In this document: piece after piece, positions 50,414 through 60,740 of the stretch
Position numbering within the stretch: position 1 is the stretch's first letter
How the letters are laid out: each line of letters starts with the position of its first letter
From: Muribaculum gordoncarteri
Lineage (GTDB): Bacteria; Bacteroidota; Bacteroidia; Bacteroidales; Muribaculaceae
Assembly: GCF_004803695.1 (NCBI RefSeq)
Contig: NZ_CP039393.1
Location: 1,922,001-1,986,000, forward strand
Length of the DNA stretch: 64,000 nt
Direction of reading: 5' to 3'
Position numbers and translations under genes: made by a program
The notes under the pieces: generated by a model
Database searches by the model: none
Told to the model about the DNA's origin: nothing
Seen by the model: only the letters and a program-made list of their open reading frames with translations

Positions 50414-52221
50414 TGAAACAGTACATAAATAATTTGTCACACTCGTTCAGCTCGATGTTTCTCTCGCTTGTCATGTGGCGCGAGAAGCACGTAAAGGAGA
50501 GGACTTTTGTGATGATTCTTGCTTTTTTCACAGGAATACTGTGCGGATTCGCAGCCTTGATTTTCAAGTGGCTGATCCATTACATATCAAGTACCCTGCT
50601 GTTGAACATCGACACAACGGGTGCCAACTACATGTACCTTATATATCCGCTCGTGGGCATAGTCATCGTGAGCCTCTACGTGCGTTATGTGGTGCGTGAC
50701 CACATTTCCCACGGAGTAACGCGTGTGCTCTACGCCATCTCCCAAAACAAGAGCCGACTGAAGGCCCACAACTGCTACACCTCGGTAGTGGCCAGCTCCA
50801 TAACCATAGGCTTTGGCGGTTCGGTGGGAGCCGAGGGCCCCATCGTCTACACCGGCGCGGCCATTGGCTCCAATCTGGGTCAGGCGTTCCGTCTGTCACC
50901 GCGACTGCTCATGCTGCTGGTGGGATGCGGCGCAGCGGCCGGTCTGTCGGGCATTTTCAAGGCTCCGCTTGCAGGTGCGCTGTTCACCCTCGAGGTGCTC
51001 ATGATCGACCTCACCACGGTGTCGGTGATGCCGCTCCTCATCTCATCCATCACCGCCGCAACGGTAGCCTACGTGTTTACGGGATATGATGTAGAGTTCT
51101 TCTTCACACAGAGCGAGTACTTCCTGCCGGCACGCATACCCTACGCCGTTGCGCTCGGAGTGCTGTGCGGATTTGTGTCGCTCTACTTCATCAGGGTCAT
51201 CAACATGATGGAGGGCTTCTACAGCTCCATAAAGAACACTTGGATACGTGCCGTGACAGGCGGTGCCATACTCGCCATACTCATTTTCATATTCCCGCCT
51301 CTCTACGGCGAGGGTTACGATGTAATCACATTGATGATCAACGGCGATGCAGGTTCGGCGCTCAACGGCTCTTTCTTCTACAACGACCGCAACACGGCAT
51401 GGGTAATTTCGCTATATGTGCTCGGCCTCACGCTCGCCAAGGCATTTGCCACTTCGTCGACCAACGGTGCCGGCGGTGTGGGCGGAACATTCGCTCCCGC
51501 ACTGCACGTAGGTTCAATGGCCGGATTCTGTTTTGCGTTCACATTGAACCAATTGGGATTTGACATAGACCTGTCGGTAAAGAATTTCGCCCTCATGGGC
51601 ATGGCCGGCGTTATGTCGGGCGTTATGCATGCACCGCTCATGTCGATATTCCTTACCGCCGAGCTCACCGGAGGCTATGAACTCTTCCTGCCGCTGCTCA
51701 TTGTGTCAACAATATCCTACGGAACCATAAAGATATTCGAGCCCTACAGCATCTACGCCATTCGACTGGCCAAGCGCGGCGAACTGCTCACCCACCACAA
51801 GGACAAGTCGGTGCTGCGACTGCTCAAGATAAACTCAGTAATAGAGAACGACTTCATGCCGGTGACGCCCGACATGAATCTGAAATCGATGGTAGAGGTA
51901 ATCAGCAAGTCCAACCGAAACCTGTTTCCGGTACTCGACGACCAGCAAAAGCTCGTGGGAGTCGTGCTGCTTGACGACATACGCAACATCATGTTCCGTC
52001 CCGACCTCTACAAGCGCATGTTCGTGTCCAAATTCATGTCAATGCCTCCGGCCACAATACGCATCGGCGACGCAATGGAAGAGGTAATGAAGACCTTTGA
52101 CCGCACGGGAGCATGGAATCTGCCGGTAGTCGACGAGGAGGACCGCTACGTGGGTTTCGTGTCTAAATCAAAGATTTTCAACTCTTATCGCCGGGTGCTT
52201 CGTCACTACTCGGAGGATTGA
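50413..52221 (+). CDS. ClC chloride channel/antiporter with CBS domains
   Basis: 602 residues. The ClC core of about 430 residues has the selectivity and gating motif GSVGAEGPIVYTGAAIGSN, with the gating Glu expected of H+/Cl- exchangers, and GVGGTFAPALHVGSMAGF near the second half. Two CBS domains follow (about 470-595: DFMPVTPDMNLKSMVEVISK, FMSMPPATIRIGDAMEEVMK), which usually bind adenine nucleotides and regulate transport. It is the last gene of the tsaC operon. Its 3' end overlaps the opposite-strand ClC gene by 44 bp. Confidence 0.92.
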   Translation: MKQYINNLSHSFSSMFLSLVMWREKHVKERTFVMILAFFTGILCGFAALIFKWLIHYISSTLLLNIDTTGANYMYLIYPLVGIVIVSLYVRYVVRDHISHGVTRVLYAISQNKSRLKAHNCYTSVVASSITIGFGGSVGAEGPIVYTGAAIGSNLGQAFRLSPRLLMLLVGCGAAAGLSGIFKAPLAGALFTLEVLMIDLTTVSVMPLLISSITAATVAYVFTGYDVEFFFTQSEYFLPARIPYAVALGVLCGFVSLYFIRVINMMEGFYSSIKNTWIRAVTGGAILAILIFIFPPLYGEGYDVITLMINGDAGSALNGSFFYNDRNTAWVISLYVLGLTLAKAFATSSTNGAGGVGGTFAPALHVGSMAGFCFAFTLNQLGFDIDLSVKNFALMGMAGVMSGVMHAPLMSIFLTAELTGGYELFLPLLIVSTISYGTIKIFEPYSIYAIRLAKRGELLTHHKDKSVLRLLKINSVIENDFMPVTPDMNLKSMVEVISKSNRNLFPVLDDQQKLVGVVLLDDIRNIMFRPDLYKRMFVSKFMSMPPATIRIGDAMEEVMKTFDRTGAWNLPVVDEEDRYVGFVSKSKIFNSYRRVLRHYSED

Positions 52222-53611
52222 CAGTATCGTCAAGCGCAAACTGCGACACGCTGTAGCGTGACGTGAAGAAGCTTTGAGGCGATACCATGCGGGATATTCC
52301 GTAGGACACACCCGACACGATGGCAACCGGCAATATCAACGAATAGTTGCCCGTCAACTCCAAGGTAAGGAATATTGCAGTCATAGGAGCATGAATCGCT
52401 CCGGCCATGATTCCGGCCATGCCGAAGAATGCAAAGTCGCCGGTGTCGAGCCTGAGGTCAAGCGCGGTATTCATCACAAGGGCGAAAAACAGTCCGGCCA
52501 TACACCCGGCAAAAAGCGTGGGGGCAAACTCACCGCCCACACCACCACCGCTGTTGGTGGCCGATGTGGCAAAACATTTGGCCAGAAGCACCGCTCCCAC
52601 AAACGCCACCACTCCCCAAGGCGAAGAATCGACCTTATAAAAGAAAAGGCTGCCGTCGACCACTGAATGAAGATTGCCGTTAAGAACGCTTGAAATGGTG
52701 GTATAGCCTTCGCCGAAAAGAGGCGGCAGCAAGAATACGAGCACCGACACCGACACTCCCGCAATCAGGTTTTTGAGCCAAGGATTGTTCATGTTCTTGA
52801 AAAAGCGGTCGAACTTCTTCATGACTTCGGAATAATAGAGCGAATACAATCCGCAAAAGAGTCCAAGCAACAGCACATAAGGCATCATCGACATGTTGAA
52901 CGGAAGAGGATGTGCATAATTGATGTCGAGCATACCGCCGTCGAGAATCAATGAAGTAATAGCAGCTGTGAGGCATGAAAGCAGAAGCGCCATCACCGAT
53001 ACGGTAGTCATGCCGAGCCCAAGCACCTCAAGCGTAAACAACATTCCACCCACAGGAGCCTTGAAAATGCCGGCTATACCGGCTCCCGCTCCGCATCCCA
53101 CCATAATGAGCAGGTATTGGGGCGACACCCTGAACGCCTGACCGATATTGCTGCCTATGGCAGCCCCCGTATAGGCGATTGGGCCCTCCGAACCGGCCGA
53201 ACCGCCAAGTCCGAGGGTAATTGAGCTTCCCACAATAGAATCATACATGAGCCTCGGCTTCATCCTCGCCTGTCGTGCCTTTATAGCATCCCTGATACGT
53301 GCCGTGCCATGCTCAAGATCATCATGGGAGATGTAACGCATATAAAGTGCGGCAAGAAATATACCGGTGAGCGGGAGAATGAGAAACGTGTAGTTGCTCT
53401 CGGTGACTTTGAATCCAGATAAGGCATAGCGCGAAATTAAGTCGATAATGCTCTTCATCAGATATGCGGCAAATCCCGAAACGAGTCCTATGACAAAAGC
53501 GACAATGAACAAAAATGTCACTTCAGGAATATAACGCTCACGCCAACTCTTAAGCGAATAGGTCATATCATGCAATTTCCGGTCGATATTTTCTCTGATT
53601 CCGCTCATCAC
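52178..53611 (-). CDS. ClC chloride channel/antiporter without CBS domains
   Basis: 477 residues, paralogous to the convergent neighbour: GSAGSEGPIAYTGAAIGSNI carries the gating Glu, and GGVGGEFAPTLFAGCMAGLF is the second signature. It lacks the CBS pair and ends in a short acidic tail (NPPSSDEAPGDKS) that is encoded opposite the end of the other gene. A regulated and an unregulated ClC side by side may serve different conditions such as acid response or ion balance. Confidence 0.9.
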   Translation of the reverse strand: MMSGIRENIDRKLHDMTYSLKSWRERYIPEVTFLFIVAFVIGLVSGFAAYLMKSIIDLISRYALSGFKVTESNYTFLILPLTGIFLAALYMRYISHDDLEHGTARIRDAIKARQARMKPRLMYDSIVGSSITLGLGGSAGSEGPIAYTGAAIGSNIGQAFRVSPQYLLIMVGCGAGAGIAGIFKAPVGGMLFTLEVLGLGMTTVSVMALLLSCLTAAITSLILDGGMLDINYAHPLPFNMSMMPYVLLLGLFCGLYSLYYSEVMKKFDRFFKNMNNPWLKNLIAGVSVSVLVFLLPPLFGEGYTTISSVLNGNLHSVVDGSLFFYKVDSSPWGVVAFVGAVLLAKCFATSATNSGGGVGGEFAPTLFAGCMAGLFFALVMNTALDLRLDTGDFAFFGMAGIMAGAIHAPMTAIFLTLELTGNYSLILPVAIVSGVSYGISRMVSPQSFFTSRYSVSQFALDDTVNPPSSDEAPGDKS

Positions 53612-53699
53612 ATACTGCTATCTTCATTGAATATAAAACAACGATTGCCTGTGCAATGTTTTCATCGCCACGTAGATGCTGTGGCCGGTGTGTCATGGT

Positions 53700-53737
53700 A
53701 CAAAAGGGGCTGCACCGTAGATTACGACGCAGCCCCT
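53700..53737 (-). terminator. Terminator of the leu operon
   Basis: On the minus strand AGGGGCTGC (53729-53737) pairs with GCAGCCCCT (53705-53713) across a 15-base loop, followed by TTTTG. It lies 26 bp after the leuB stop. Confidence 0.72.
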
Positions 53738-53763
53738 CGTTATAAGGTTGTCGAAGACGACGA

Positions 53764-54822
53764 TTAATGATTCCTGATGTAGTCCACGATCCATGCACCC
53801 ACTTCACGTGTACCGTAACGGCGGCCCGACTCGTTGATGTCGGGGGTGGTTACGCCCTTCTCAAGCGACGCGCCCACGGCTTCACGTATAATAGCGCCCT
53901 CGTTTTTGAGATCGAAGTACTCAAACAGCATTGCCACCGACAATATCTGGGCAAGCGGATTGGCGATATCCATTCCCTTAGCCTGAGGCCATGAACCATG
54001 GATAGGCTCAAACACCGGAGTACTCTCACCTGTCGAAGCCGAGGGAAGGAGTCCCATCGAGCCGGTGATAACCGAACCCTCATCGGTGAGAATGTCGCCG
54101 AACGTATTCTCGGTAACCATGACATCGAAGAATCGCGGATCCTGGATAATGCGCATTGCGGCGTTGTCGACATACATGAAGTCGGTAGTCACCTCGGGAT
54201 ATTGCGGAGCCATCTCCTGCGCGATTTTGCGCCAAAGACGCGACGACGCAAGCACATTGGCCTTGTCGACCACCGTAAGATGACGACGACGCTTCATCGC
54301 GTAGTCAAATGCCACACGGAGTATGCGCTCAATCTCATGACGGCTGTAGGCGTTGGTGTCGTAAGCCTTGTCGTCGTCCTGATACTTTTCGCCGAAGTAC
54401 ATTCCGCCGGTAAGCTCGCGGATGCACACGAAGTCGGCGCCCTCCACTATCTCGGGACGCAAAGGCGACTTGTGAAGGAGCGAACTGAACGTTTCCACGG
54501 GACGGATATTGGCATAGAGGCCGAGCTTCTTCCTCATGGCAAGGAGTCCCTGCTCGGGGCGCACCTTAGCTGTAGGGTCGTTGTCGTACTTCAAGTCGCC
54601 TACAGCCGAGAAGAGCACAGCATCGGCACTCTTGCACAATTTATAGGTTTCCTCAGGAAACGGGTCGCCTACACTCTCTATTGCGGCCGCACCCACAACT
54701 CCGTACTGGAAATCAACACTGTGGCCAAACTTTTGGCACACTGCGGCCATAACATCAACACCCTGAATTGAAATCTCGGGGCCTATGCCGTCGCCCGGCA
54801 ATACTGCTATATTGAAATTCAT
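53764..54822 (-). CDS. leuB: 3-isopropylmalate dehydrogenase
   Basis: 352 residues. [10 protein letters not shown] at the start, [39 protein letters not shown] and [13 protein letters not shown] are the family motifs; substrate Arg and Mg-binding Asp positions are present. Oxidises and decarboxylates 3-isopropylmalate with NAD+. Last gene of the leuA-leuC-leuD-leuB operon, 19 bp after leuD. Confidence 0.96.
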   Translation of the reverse strand: MNFNIAVLPGDGIGPEISIQGVDVMAAVCQKFGHSVDFQYGVVGAAAIESVGDPFPEETYKLCKSADAVLFSAVGDLKYDNDPTAKVRPEQGLLAMRKKLGLYANIRPVETFSSLLHKSPLRPEIVEGADFVCIRELTGGMYFGEKYQDDDKAYDTNAYSRHEIERILRVAFDYAMKRRRHLTVVDKANVLASSRLWRKIAQEMAPQYPEVTTDFMYVDNAAMRIIQDPRFFDVMVTENTFGDILTDEGSVITGSMGLLPSASTGESTPVFEPIHGSWPQAKGMDIANPLAQILSVAMLFEYFDLKNEGAIIREAVGASLEKGVTTPDINESGRRYGTREVGAWIVDYIRNH

Positions 54823-54841
54823 CTTTATTTATGTCGTGTGA

Positions 54842-55438
54842 TTAATAGTTGTCGCGTTTGCTCTCCCATGCCACGATGTCGTCCTTGCGTGTCAACAGAT
54901 AGTCGATGTCGTCAAGGCCGTGCATGAGGCAATGCTTCTTATATCCGTTTATCTCGAATGATTCGGAATTTCCGGTCGACAGATTGGTTATGGTCTGCGC
55001 CGGGAGATCGACTTTCACCTCGGCCTTGGGGTCGGCATTTACGGTATTGAACAACTCATTCAGGAAAGCCTCGCTCACCACTACGGGTAACACGAAGTTG
55101 TTCAACTCATTGTTCTTGTGAATGTCGGCGAAAAAGCTCGACACCACTACGCGGAATCCGTAGTCGTGGATGGCCCATGCCGCATGTTCACGGCTCGAAC
55201 CGCAACCGAAGTTCTTTCCTGCAAGAAGAATACGGCCCGAATAGATGGGGTTGTTCAGGGGAAATCCGGCAATGGGATTGCCCTCAGAGTCAAATCGCCA
55301 GTCGCGGAACAGATTATCGCCGAAGCCCTCGCGCGATGTAACCTTAAGGAAACGTGCCGGAATTATCTGGTCGGTATCTATATTTTCCATCGGCAGTGGA
55401 ACGCAGGTGGAAGTGATGACATCAAATTTCTCTTTCAT
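54842..55438 (-). CDS. leuD: 3-isopropylmalate dehydratase small subunit
   Basis: 198 residues. Conserved NIDTDQIIPARFLK and GCGSSREHAAWAIHDYGFRV place it as the swivelling small subunit that works with LeuC to isomerise 2- to 3-isopropylmalate. 15 bp after leuC. Full length. Confidence 0.96.
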   Translation of the reverse strand: MKEKFDVITSTCVPLPMENIDTDQIIPARFLKVTSREGFGDNLFRDWRFDSEGNPIAGFPLNNPIYSGRILLAGKNFGCGSSREHAAWAIHDYGFRVVVSSFFADIHKNNELNNFVLPVVVSEAFLNELFNTVNADPKAEVKVDLPAQTITNLSTGNSESFEINGYKKHCLMHGLDDIDYLLTRKDDIVAWESKRDNY

Positions 55439-55453
55439 AGCTCTTCCTCATTA

Positions 55454-56848
55454 TTAAAGTTTGCGGGGATCGGTGATAACTCCTGTGATTGCCGCAGCGG
55501 CTGCCACAAGCGGTCCGGCGAGTACTGTTCGCGCACCGGGGCCCTGACGACCTTCAAAGTTTCGGTTGGAGGTCGACACGGCAAGTTTTCCTGCGGGCAC
55601 CTTGTCGTCGTTCATTGCAAGGCAAGCCGAGCATCCGGGCTCGCGCAACTCAAATCCGGCATCGGCAAGCACGCGGTCGAGTCCTTCAGCCTTTATCTGC
55701 TTGAGCACAGACCATGAACCGGGCACGAGCCACGCCGTAACGTTGTCGGCCTTGCGGCGACCCTTTACTATTGATGCGAAAGCGCGGAAATCCTCAACGC
55801 GGCCGTTGGTACAGCTGCCGAGGAACACGTAATCGACCGGCACACCCTCCATCTTCTGTCCCACCTTGAACTCCATGTAGTCAAGCGACTTATTGTAGGA
55901 GAGCAGTCCGGCTTCGTCGTCACCGTCGTAGGCCGGAATCGTTTCCGAAATTCCCATGCCCATTCCGGGATTGGTACCGAAGGTTATGCGGGGCTCTATA
56001 TCGGCGGCATCAAACACCACTTCATTGTCAAATGCGGCATCGTCGTCGCTGCGCAACGTGCGCCAATAGGCCACGGCCTTGTCCCAGGCCTCGCCCTTAG
56101 GAGCATATTCGCGCCCCTTTATATACTCGAATGTAGTGTCGTCGGGGGCTATCATGCCGCCACGGGCACCCATCTCGATCGAGAGGTTGCACAATGTCAT
56201 GCGACCCTCCATCGACAGGTTGCGCACTGCCTCGCCGGCATATTCCACAAAATAACCTGTGGCACCGCCGGTGGTCATCTTCGAGATGATGTAGAGGGCC
56301 ATGTCCTTTGCAGTCACCCCGTCACGAAGCTTTCCGTTGACGGTTATTCGCATTGTCTTGGGCTTGGGCTGAAGGATGCACTGCGAGGCAAGCACCATCT
56401 CCACCTCGCTTGTTCCGATGCCGAATGCCACGGCTCCAAATGCGCCGTGGGTCGATGTGTGGCTGTCGCCGCACACTATAGTGTAGCCGGGAAGCGTAAG
56501 TCCGTTCTCCGGGCCTATCACATGTATGATTCCATTCTTGGGATGACAGAGTCCGAACAATGTTAGCCCGAATTCATCGGCATTACGCAAAAGAGTTTCA
56601 ACCTGCTTGCGCGAAACGGGGTCGGCAATGGGCTGATCCTGGTGCATAGTGGGCACATTGTGGTCGGGCGAGCATATCGTACGCTCGGGTCGGAACACCT
56701 TCAATCCACGACGGCGAAGTCCGTCAAATGCCTGCGGTGTCGTCACTTCATGACAGTAGTGCCTGTCGATATAAAGCTGTGTCGAGCCACCTTCAATGAC
56801 ATTCACCGCATGGGCGTCCCAAACCTTGTCAAATAAAGTACGGGCCAT
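55454..56848 (-). CDS. leuC: 3-isopropylmalate dehydratase large subunit
   Basis: 464 residues. Aconitase-type 4Fe-4S ligands: Cys in [13 protein letters not shown] and two in [21 protein letters not shown] and [15 protein letters not shown] are also typical. Together with LeuD it performs the second step of leucine synthesis. It lies 29 bp after leuA. Confidence 0.96.
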   Translation of the reverse strand: MARTLFDKVWDAHAVNVIEGGSTQLYIDRHYCHEVTTPQAFDGLRRRGLKVFRPERTICSPDHNVPTMHQDQPIADPVSRKQVETLLRNADEFGLTLFGLCHPKNGIIHVIGPENGLTLPGYTIVCGDSHTSTHGAFGAVAFGIGTSEVEMVLASQCILQPKPKTMRITVNGKLRDGVTAKDMALYIISKMTTGGATGYFVEYAGEAVRNLSMEGRMTLCNLSIEMGARGGMIAPDDTTFEYIKGREYAPKGEAWDKAVAYWRTLRSDDDAAFDNEVVFDAADIEPRITFGTNPGMGMGISETIPAYDGDDEAGLLSYNKSLDYMEFKVGQKMEGVPVDYVFLGSCTNGRVEDFRAFASIVKGRRKADNVTAWLVPGSWSVLKQIKAEGLDRVLADAGFELREPGCSACLAMNDDKVPAGKLAVSTSNRNFEGRQGPGARTVLAGPLVAAAAAITGVITDPRKL

Positions 56849-56877
56849 ATATCAGTCGTTATTGTGATTCGTTTTTA

Positions 56878-58374
56878 TCAGTGTACAATTTTGTTTATCG
56901 CGTCGATGAAGGCCTCGGCACTTGCTGCTATGATGTCGGTGTTGGCCGAGAATCCGTAGTAGCTTACGCCCTCGTGCTCCACCGTCATGTGCACCTTGCC
57001 TATATCGTTGCTGCCCTTGTTGATTGCCTGAATGAGGAACTCCTTGACGAGCATGCGGCGATGTATTATCTGCTTTATGGCGGTTATGGCGGCGTCAACG
57101 GGGCCGTTGCCCGAGGCACAAGCCTCAAACTTTTCACCGGCGATGTCCAATCCCACCGAAGCAACCGACTTGACACCAACGCCCGATGTAACCTGAAGGA
57201 AGTCGAGCTTCAGTCGGTGAGAAGCCTTGTGGTGTTCGCCGGCAAGCATCATCACATCGTCGTCGTTGATCTCCTTCTTGCGGTCGGCCAGGCGAAGGAA
57301 TCCTTCGTAAGCCTTGTCGAGCGCCTCCTTGCTAAGCTCGATGCCGAGCACGTGCAGGCGGTGCTTCAAAGCGGCACGACCCGAACGCGCTGTAAGCACG
57401 ATTGAGTTCTCGTCGACTCCCACTTCCTTGGGATCGATGATTTCATAGCTCTCGCGATTCTTGAGCACGCCGTCCTGATGGATGCCCGAGCTGTGGGCAA
57501 ATGCGTTGCGTCCCACGATAGCCTTGTTGGGCTGAACAGGCATGTTCATCAAGCTTGACACCATGCGGCTTATGCCACACAGCTTGGTGGTGTTGATGTT
57601 GGTCGTTATGTCGAGCTCCTTGTGGGAACGGAATATCATTGCCACCTCCTCAAGCGAAGTGTTGCCGGCGCGTTCGCCGATACCGTTAATGGTAACCTCG
57701 GCCTGACGGGCGCCGTTGGTTATACCCGATATGGTGTTGGCGGTAGCCATGCCCAGGTCGTTGTGACAGTGGGTGGCGATGGTGACGCGGTGAATGCCGT
57801 CGACATGCTCCATGAGATACTTGATCTTCTCGCCAAACTCCCACGGCAGGCAGTAACCCGTAGTGTCGGGAATGTTGACCACGGTCGCTCCGGCCTTTAT
57901 GACGGCCTCGACAACACGTGCAAGATACTCGTTATCGGTGCGTCCGGCATCCTCGGCATAGAACTGGACATCCTCGACAAAGCGCTTGGCATACTTGACA
58001 CAACCTATGGCACGTTCAAGTATCTCTTCGCGATTGGAGTTGAATTTATATTTAATGTGGTAATCCGATGTTCCGATTCCGGTGTGAATGCGCTTGCGCT
58101 TGGCATACTGCAACGCATCGGCTGCGACCTTTATGTCGTTCTCAACCGCACGTGTCAGCGCACATATAGTGGGCCATGTCACCGATTTTGAAATTTCAAC
58201 CACCGAATTGAAGTCACCCGGACTCGATACAGGGAAACCGGCTTCAATTACATCCACGCCAAGCTCCTCAAGGGCCTTGGCAACCTCGATTTTCTCGACA
58301 GTGTTCAATTGACATCCCGGCACTTGCTCTCCGTCACGCAAAGTAGTGTCGAAGATAAACAGTCTATCGCTCAT
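56878..58374 (-). CDS. leuA: 2-isopropylmalate synthase
   Basis: 498 residues. [17 protein letters not shown], the TIM-barrel motif [16 protein letters not shown], metal-binding [14 protein letters not shown] and [15 protein letters not shown] are present, and the C-terminal 130 residues form the leucine-binding regulatory domain of the DRE-TIM class. It condenses acetyl-CoA with 2-oxoisovalerate and is normally inhibited by leucine. First gene of the operon. Confidence 0.96.
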   Translation of the reverse strand: MSDRLFIFDTTLRDGEQVPGCQLNTVEKIEVAKALEELGVDVIEAGFPVSSPGDFNSVVEISKSVTWPTICALTRAVENDIKVAADALQYAKRKRIHTGIGTSDYHIKYKFNSNREEILERAIGCVKYAKRFVEDVQFYAEDAGRTDNEYLARVVEAVIKAGATVVNIPDTTGYCLPWEFGEKIKYLMEHVDGIHRVTIATHCHNDLGMATANTISGITNGARQAEVTINGIGERAGNTSLEEVAMIFRSHKELDITTNINTTKLCGISRMVSSLMNMPVQPNKAIVGRNAFAHSSGIHQDGVLKNRESYEIIDPKEVGVDENSIVLTARSGRAALKHRLHVLGIELSKEALDKAYEGFLRLADRKKEINDDDVMMLAGEHHKASHRLKLDFLQVTSGVGVKSVASVGLDIAGEKFEACASGNGPVDAAITAIKQIIHRRMLVKEFLIQAINKGSNDIGKVHMTVEHEGVSYYGFSANTDIIAASAEAFIDAINKIVH

Positions 58375-58408
58375 ATATTAATTCTTGTTTTATTCTGAAA
58401 AAGTTTTG

Positions 58409-58440
58409 CAAAATTAGCACCATTATGCGACATAATCAAG
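58409..58440 (-). promoter_or_regulatory. Predicted promoter of the leu operon
   Basis: On the minus strand -7 TAATTTTG at 58409-58416 and a -33-like CTTG at 58437-58440, spacer 20 bp. The leader to the leuA ATG is only about 30 bases, so there is no room for a classical leader-peptide attenuator. Confidence 0.55.
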
Positions 58441-58521
58441 CAAATACCGAACATTCGCACCATTTCCGCTATAAATTGCAATATTTAATGTCATTTTCCT
58501 TACGATTTGTTCACGGCAGCG

Positions 58522-59817
58522 TTATTTTAGCCAACGCAGCATATCCTTGAACGAAACCTTGCGGCCATACATCAATATGCCTATGCGGTAAATGCGTGAC
58601 GCGAGGTAGACAAGGAGCAGCGCGGTGCCATAGAGCAATCCGAGGCTCAGCACAATCTGCCATGCGGGAACTTCGTAGGGCAGCCTTATCATCATCACAA
58701 TCGGCGATGTAAACGGAATGAGCGAGCACACAACTCCGAGCTGACCGTCGGGGTTCTCCATGCACGACTGCCCCACAACCATTGCGATTATTATTATCAT
58801 CATCACCGGCATGGTGTACTGATTGGCGTCGCTCTGCTGGTCGACAGCCGAGCCGAATGCGGCAAACAGCGATGCGTAGAGCAAGTATCCGCCAATGAAG
58901 TAGAGGACGAAGATGCCTATCAGTCTTACCCAGTTCACACCCATTATAGCCTGGATTATCTCGGAGGCTTCGCCCTGAGGCACATCAGGTATAGCACCGG
59001 CCGTCATGTCGGTAGCCGAGAACGCGCTTCCTATGCCAAGCACAAGCGACACGATGCTCACAAGCACAACCCACACTGCTATCTGGGTCAATCCCACCAA
59101 TGCCACACCGAGTATCTTGCCGAGCATCAACTCTATTGGACGGCATGAGCTTACGATCACCTCAACGATGCGGTTGGTCTTCTCCTCAACCACCGAACCC
59201 ATGATCATGGCTCCGTACATGAGTACAAACATATAGGTCATGAAGGCCAGTATCAGTCCCGTAATCAACGCTATCTCGCTCGATGACACCGACTCCTCGC
59301 CGTCCTCGTTCCAAGTGTGGCTCTTGACATTAACATTGACCTTGCAGGCCGATATTATATTGTTGAGCTCGGGTATGTTGTACGATGCTATGCGGTTGTC
59401 GGTCATGCTTGCGTTAAGACACTCCTCGATGCGCTCGGAGAGCGACATCTTTATGGGCTTCTCGGAGTAGACATTGACCGTAGTCATTGAATCGACATTG
59501 GCCGGAATCACAAGGAAAGCGTATATGTCGCCGTCGGCCTTGTCAAACTCACCCTTCATCGACCCGATTTCCATGTCGGGCATCACCTTGAAAGTGTAGT
59601 CCTCGTTGTCCTCAAACACGTTGCCATACTGTCCGCTGCGGTCAACTACCGCCACAAGCCGGGCATCCGACTTGTTGAACTCGGAAAGTATTATGGGGAC
59701 GGCCATGAAAGCTATCATTATTATGGGAACGAGTATTGTCGTCACGATAAACGACTTCTTTGCAACAATCGACAAATACTCATGTTGCATCACTAAAAAC
59801 AATCTATTTCTGTCCAT
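58522..59817 (-). CDS. ABC exporter permease (NatB/ABC-2 type)
   Basis: 431 residues. A helix at about 20-42 is followed by an extracytoplasmic domain of roughly 130 residues (VVDRSGQYGNVFEDNEDYTF) and then six more helices (from about 180), the layout of NatB-type ABC-2 permeases. It overlaps its ATPase partner by 14 bp. Transported compound unknown; NatAB of Bacillus exports Na+, but the family is broad. Confidence 0.85.
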   Translation of the reverse strand: MDRNRLFLVMQHEYLSIVAKKSFIVTTILVPIIMIAFMAVPIILSEFNKSDARLVAVVDRSGQYGNVFEDNEDYTFKVMPDMEIGSMKGEFDKADGDIYAFLVIPANVDSMTTVNVYSEKPIKMSLSERIEECLNASMTDNRIASYNIPELNNIISACKVNVNVKSHTWNEDGEESVSSSEIALITGLILAFMTYMFVLMYGAMIMGSVVEEKTNRIVEVIVSSCRPIELMLGKILGVALVGLTQIAVWVVLVSIVSLVLGIGSAFSATDMTAGAIPDVPQGEASEIIQAIMGVNWVRLIGIFVLYFIGGYLLYASLFAAFGSAVDQQSDANQYTMPVMMIIIIAMVVGQSCMENPDGQLGVVCSLIPFTSPIVMMIRLPYEVPAWQIVLSLGLLYGTALLLVYLASRIYRIGILMYGRKVSFKDMLRWLK

Positions 59818-60724
59818 CGCCTTGTGTTACTGTTTCGATAAAAATTTCATTCATTGTGGGTAATAGCTCGTCGAAGCCGAGAAGCGTGTATTCACGGTTG
59901 AGCTGGTCGACCACCTCACGCATAGTCACTCCGGGCTTTAGGCGTATCACGGCCACACTGCCCGACATGGGGTGCTTCTCTATCGACTCCAGGCTGTAGA
60001 GGCTCTCATTGGGAGCAAGTACAGGCTCGGCGATATGCAACGTAAACAGATTTTTCTTAAACTGCTGGCGTATTTCATGTACATTGCCCTGAAGCACCAC
60101 CTTGGCGTTGTTGATAAGCGTTATGTCGTCACACACCTCCTCAACCGATGCCATGTTGTGGGTCGAGAAGAGTATAGTGGCGCCGTCGCGGTGCAGATTA
60201 AGAATCTCACGCTTCAGCTGCTCGGTGTTGACCGGGTCAAATCCCGAGAAGGGCTCGTCGAGAATCAGCAACCGGGGCGAGTGTACAACCGTGGAGATGA
60301 ACTGCACCTTCTGGGCCATACCCTTGGACAATGTTTCAATCTTGCGGTTGCTCCACTCGGTAAGCTCAAAGCGTTCAAGCCAACGGAGGGCCGATGTGCG
60401 GGCATCGTTCTTCGACATGCCCTTCAGTCGTCCGAGATACACAATCTGGTCGAGCACCTTCATCTTCTTGTAAAGGCCTCGCTCCTCGGGCAGATAACCG
60501 ATGTGACGCACTTCCGAAGCGGTCAACGGCTTTCCGGCAAGATATACTTCCCCGCTGTCGGGGCGGGTTATGTGGTTTAAAATTCGTATCAACGATGTCT
60601 TTCCTGCACCGTTGGGGCCAAGCAGTCCGTAGACTTGACCTTCGCCAACATCAAGTGTGACATGATCAAGAGCGCGATGACCGTCATACTGCTTGACCAC
60701 ATCCTTTACTTCAATAAAATTCAT
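59804..60724 (-). CDS. ABC transporter ATP-binding protein (NatA-like)
   Basis: 306 residues. Walker A GLLGPNGAGKTSLI, Q-loop HIGYLPEERGLY, signature TLSKGMAQKVQF (LSKG rather than LSGG), Walker B LLILDEPFSGFDPV and His switch FSTHNMASVEE. The C-terminal 80 residues are the accessory region seen in NatA/drug-type ATPases. Pairs with the downstream permease. It follows prmA by 16 bp. Confidence 0.92.
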   Translation of the reverse strand: MNFIEVKDVVKQYDGHRALDHVTLDVGEGQVYGLLGPNGAGKTSLIRILNHITRPDSGEVYLAGKPLTASEVRHIGYLPEERGLYKKMKVLDQIVYLGRLKGMSKNDARTSALRWLERFELTEWSNRKIETLSKGMAQKVQFISTVVHSPRLLILDEPFSGFDPVNTEQLKREILNLHRDGATILFSTHNMASVEEVCDDITLINNAKVVLQGNVHEIRQQFKKNLFTLHIAEPVLAPNESLYSLESIEKHPMSGSVAVIRLKPGVTMREVVDQLNREYTLLGFDELLPTMNEIFIETVTQGDGQK

Positions 60725-60740
60725 ATTATCTATAACAAAA

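Noticed and set aside
53998-54771. Plus-strand open frame opposite leuB, and similar ones opposite leuC/leuA
   Set aside because: Antisense shadows of well-supported leucine genes.
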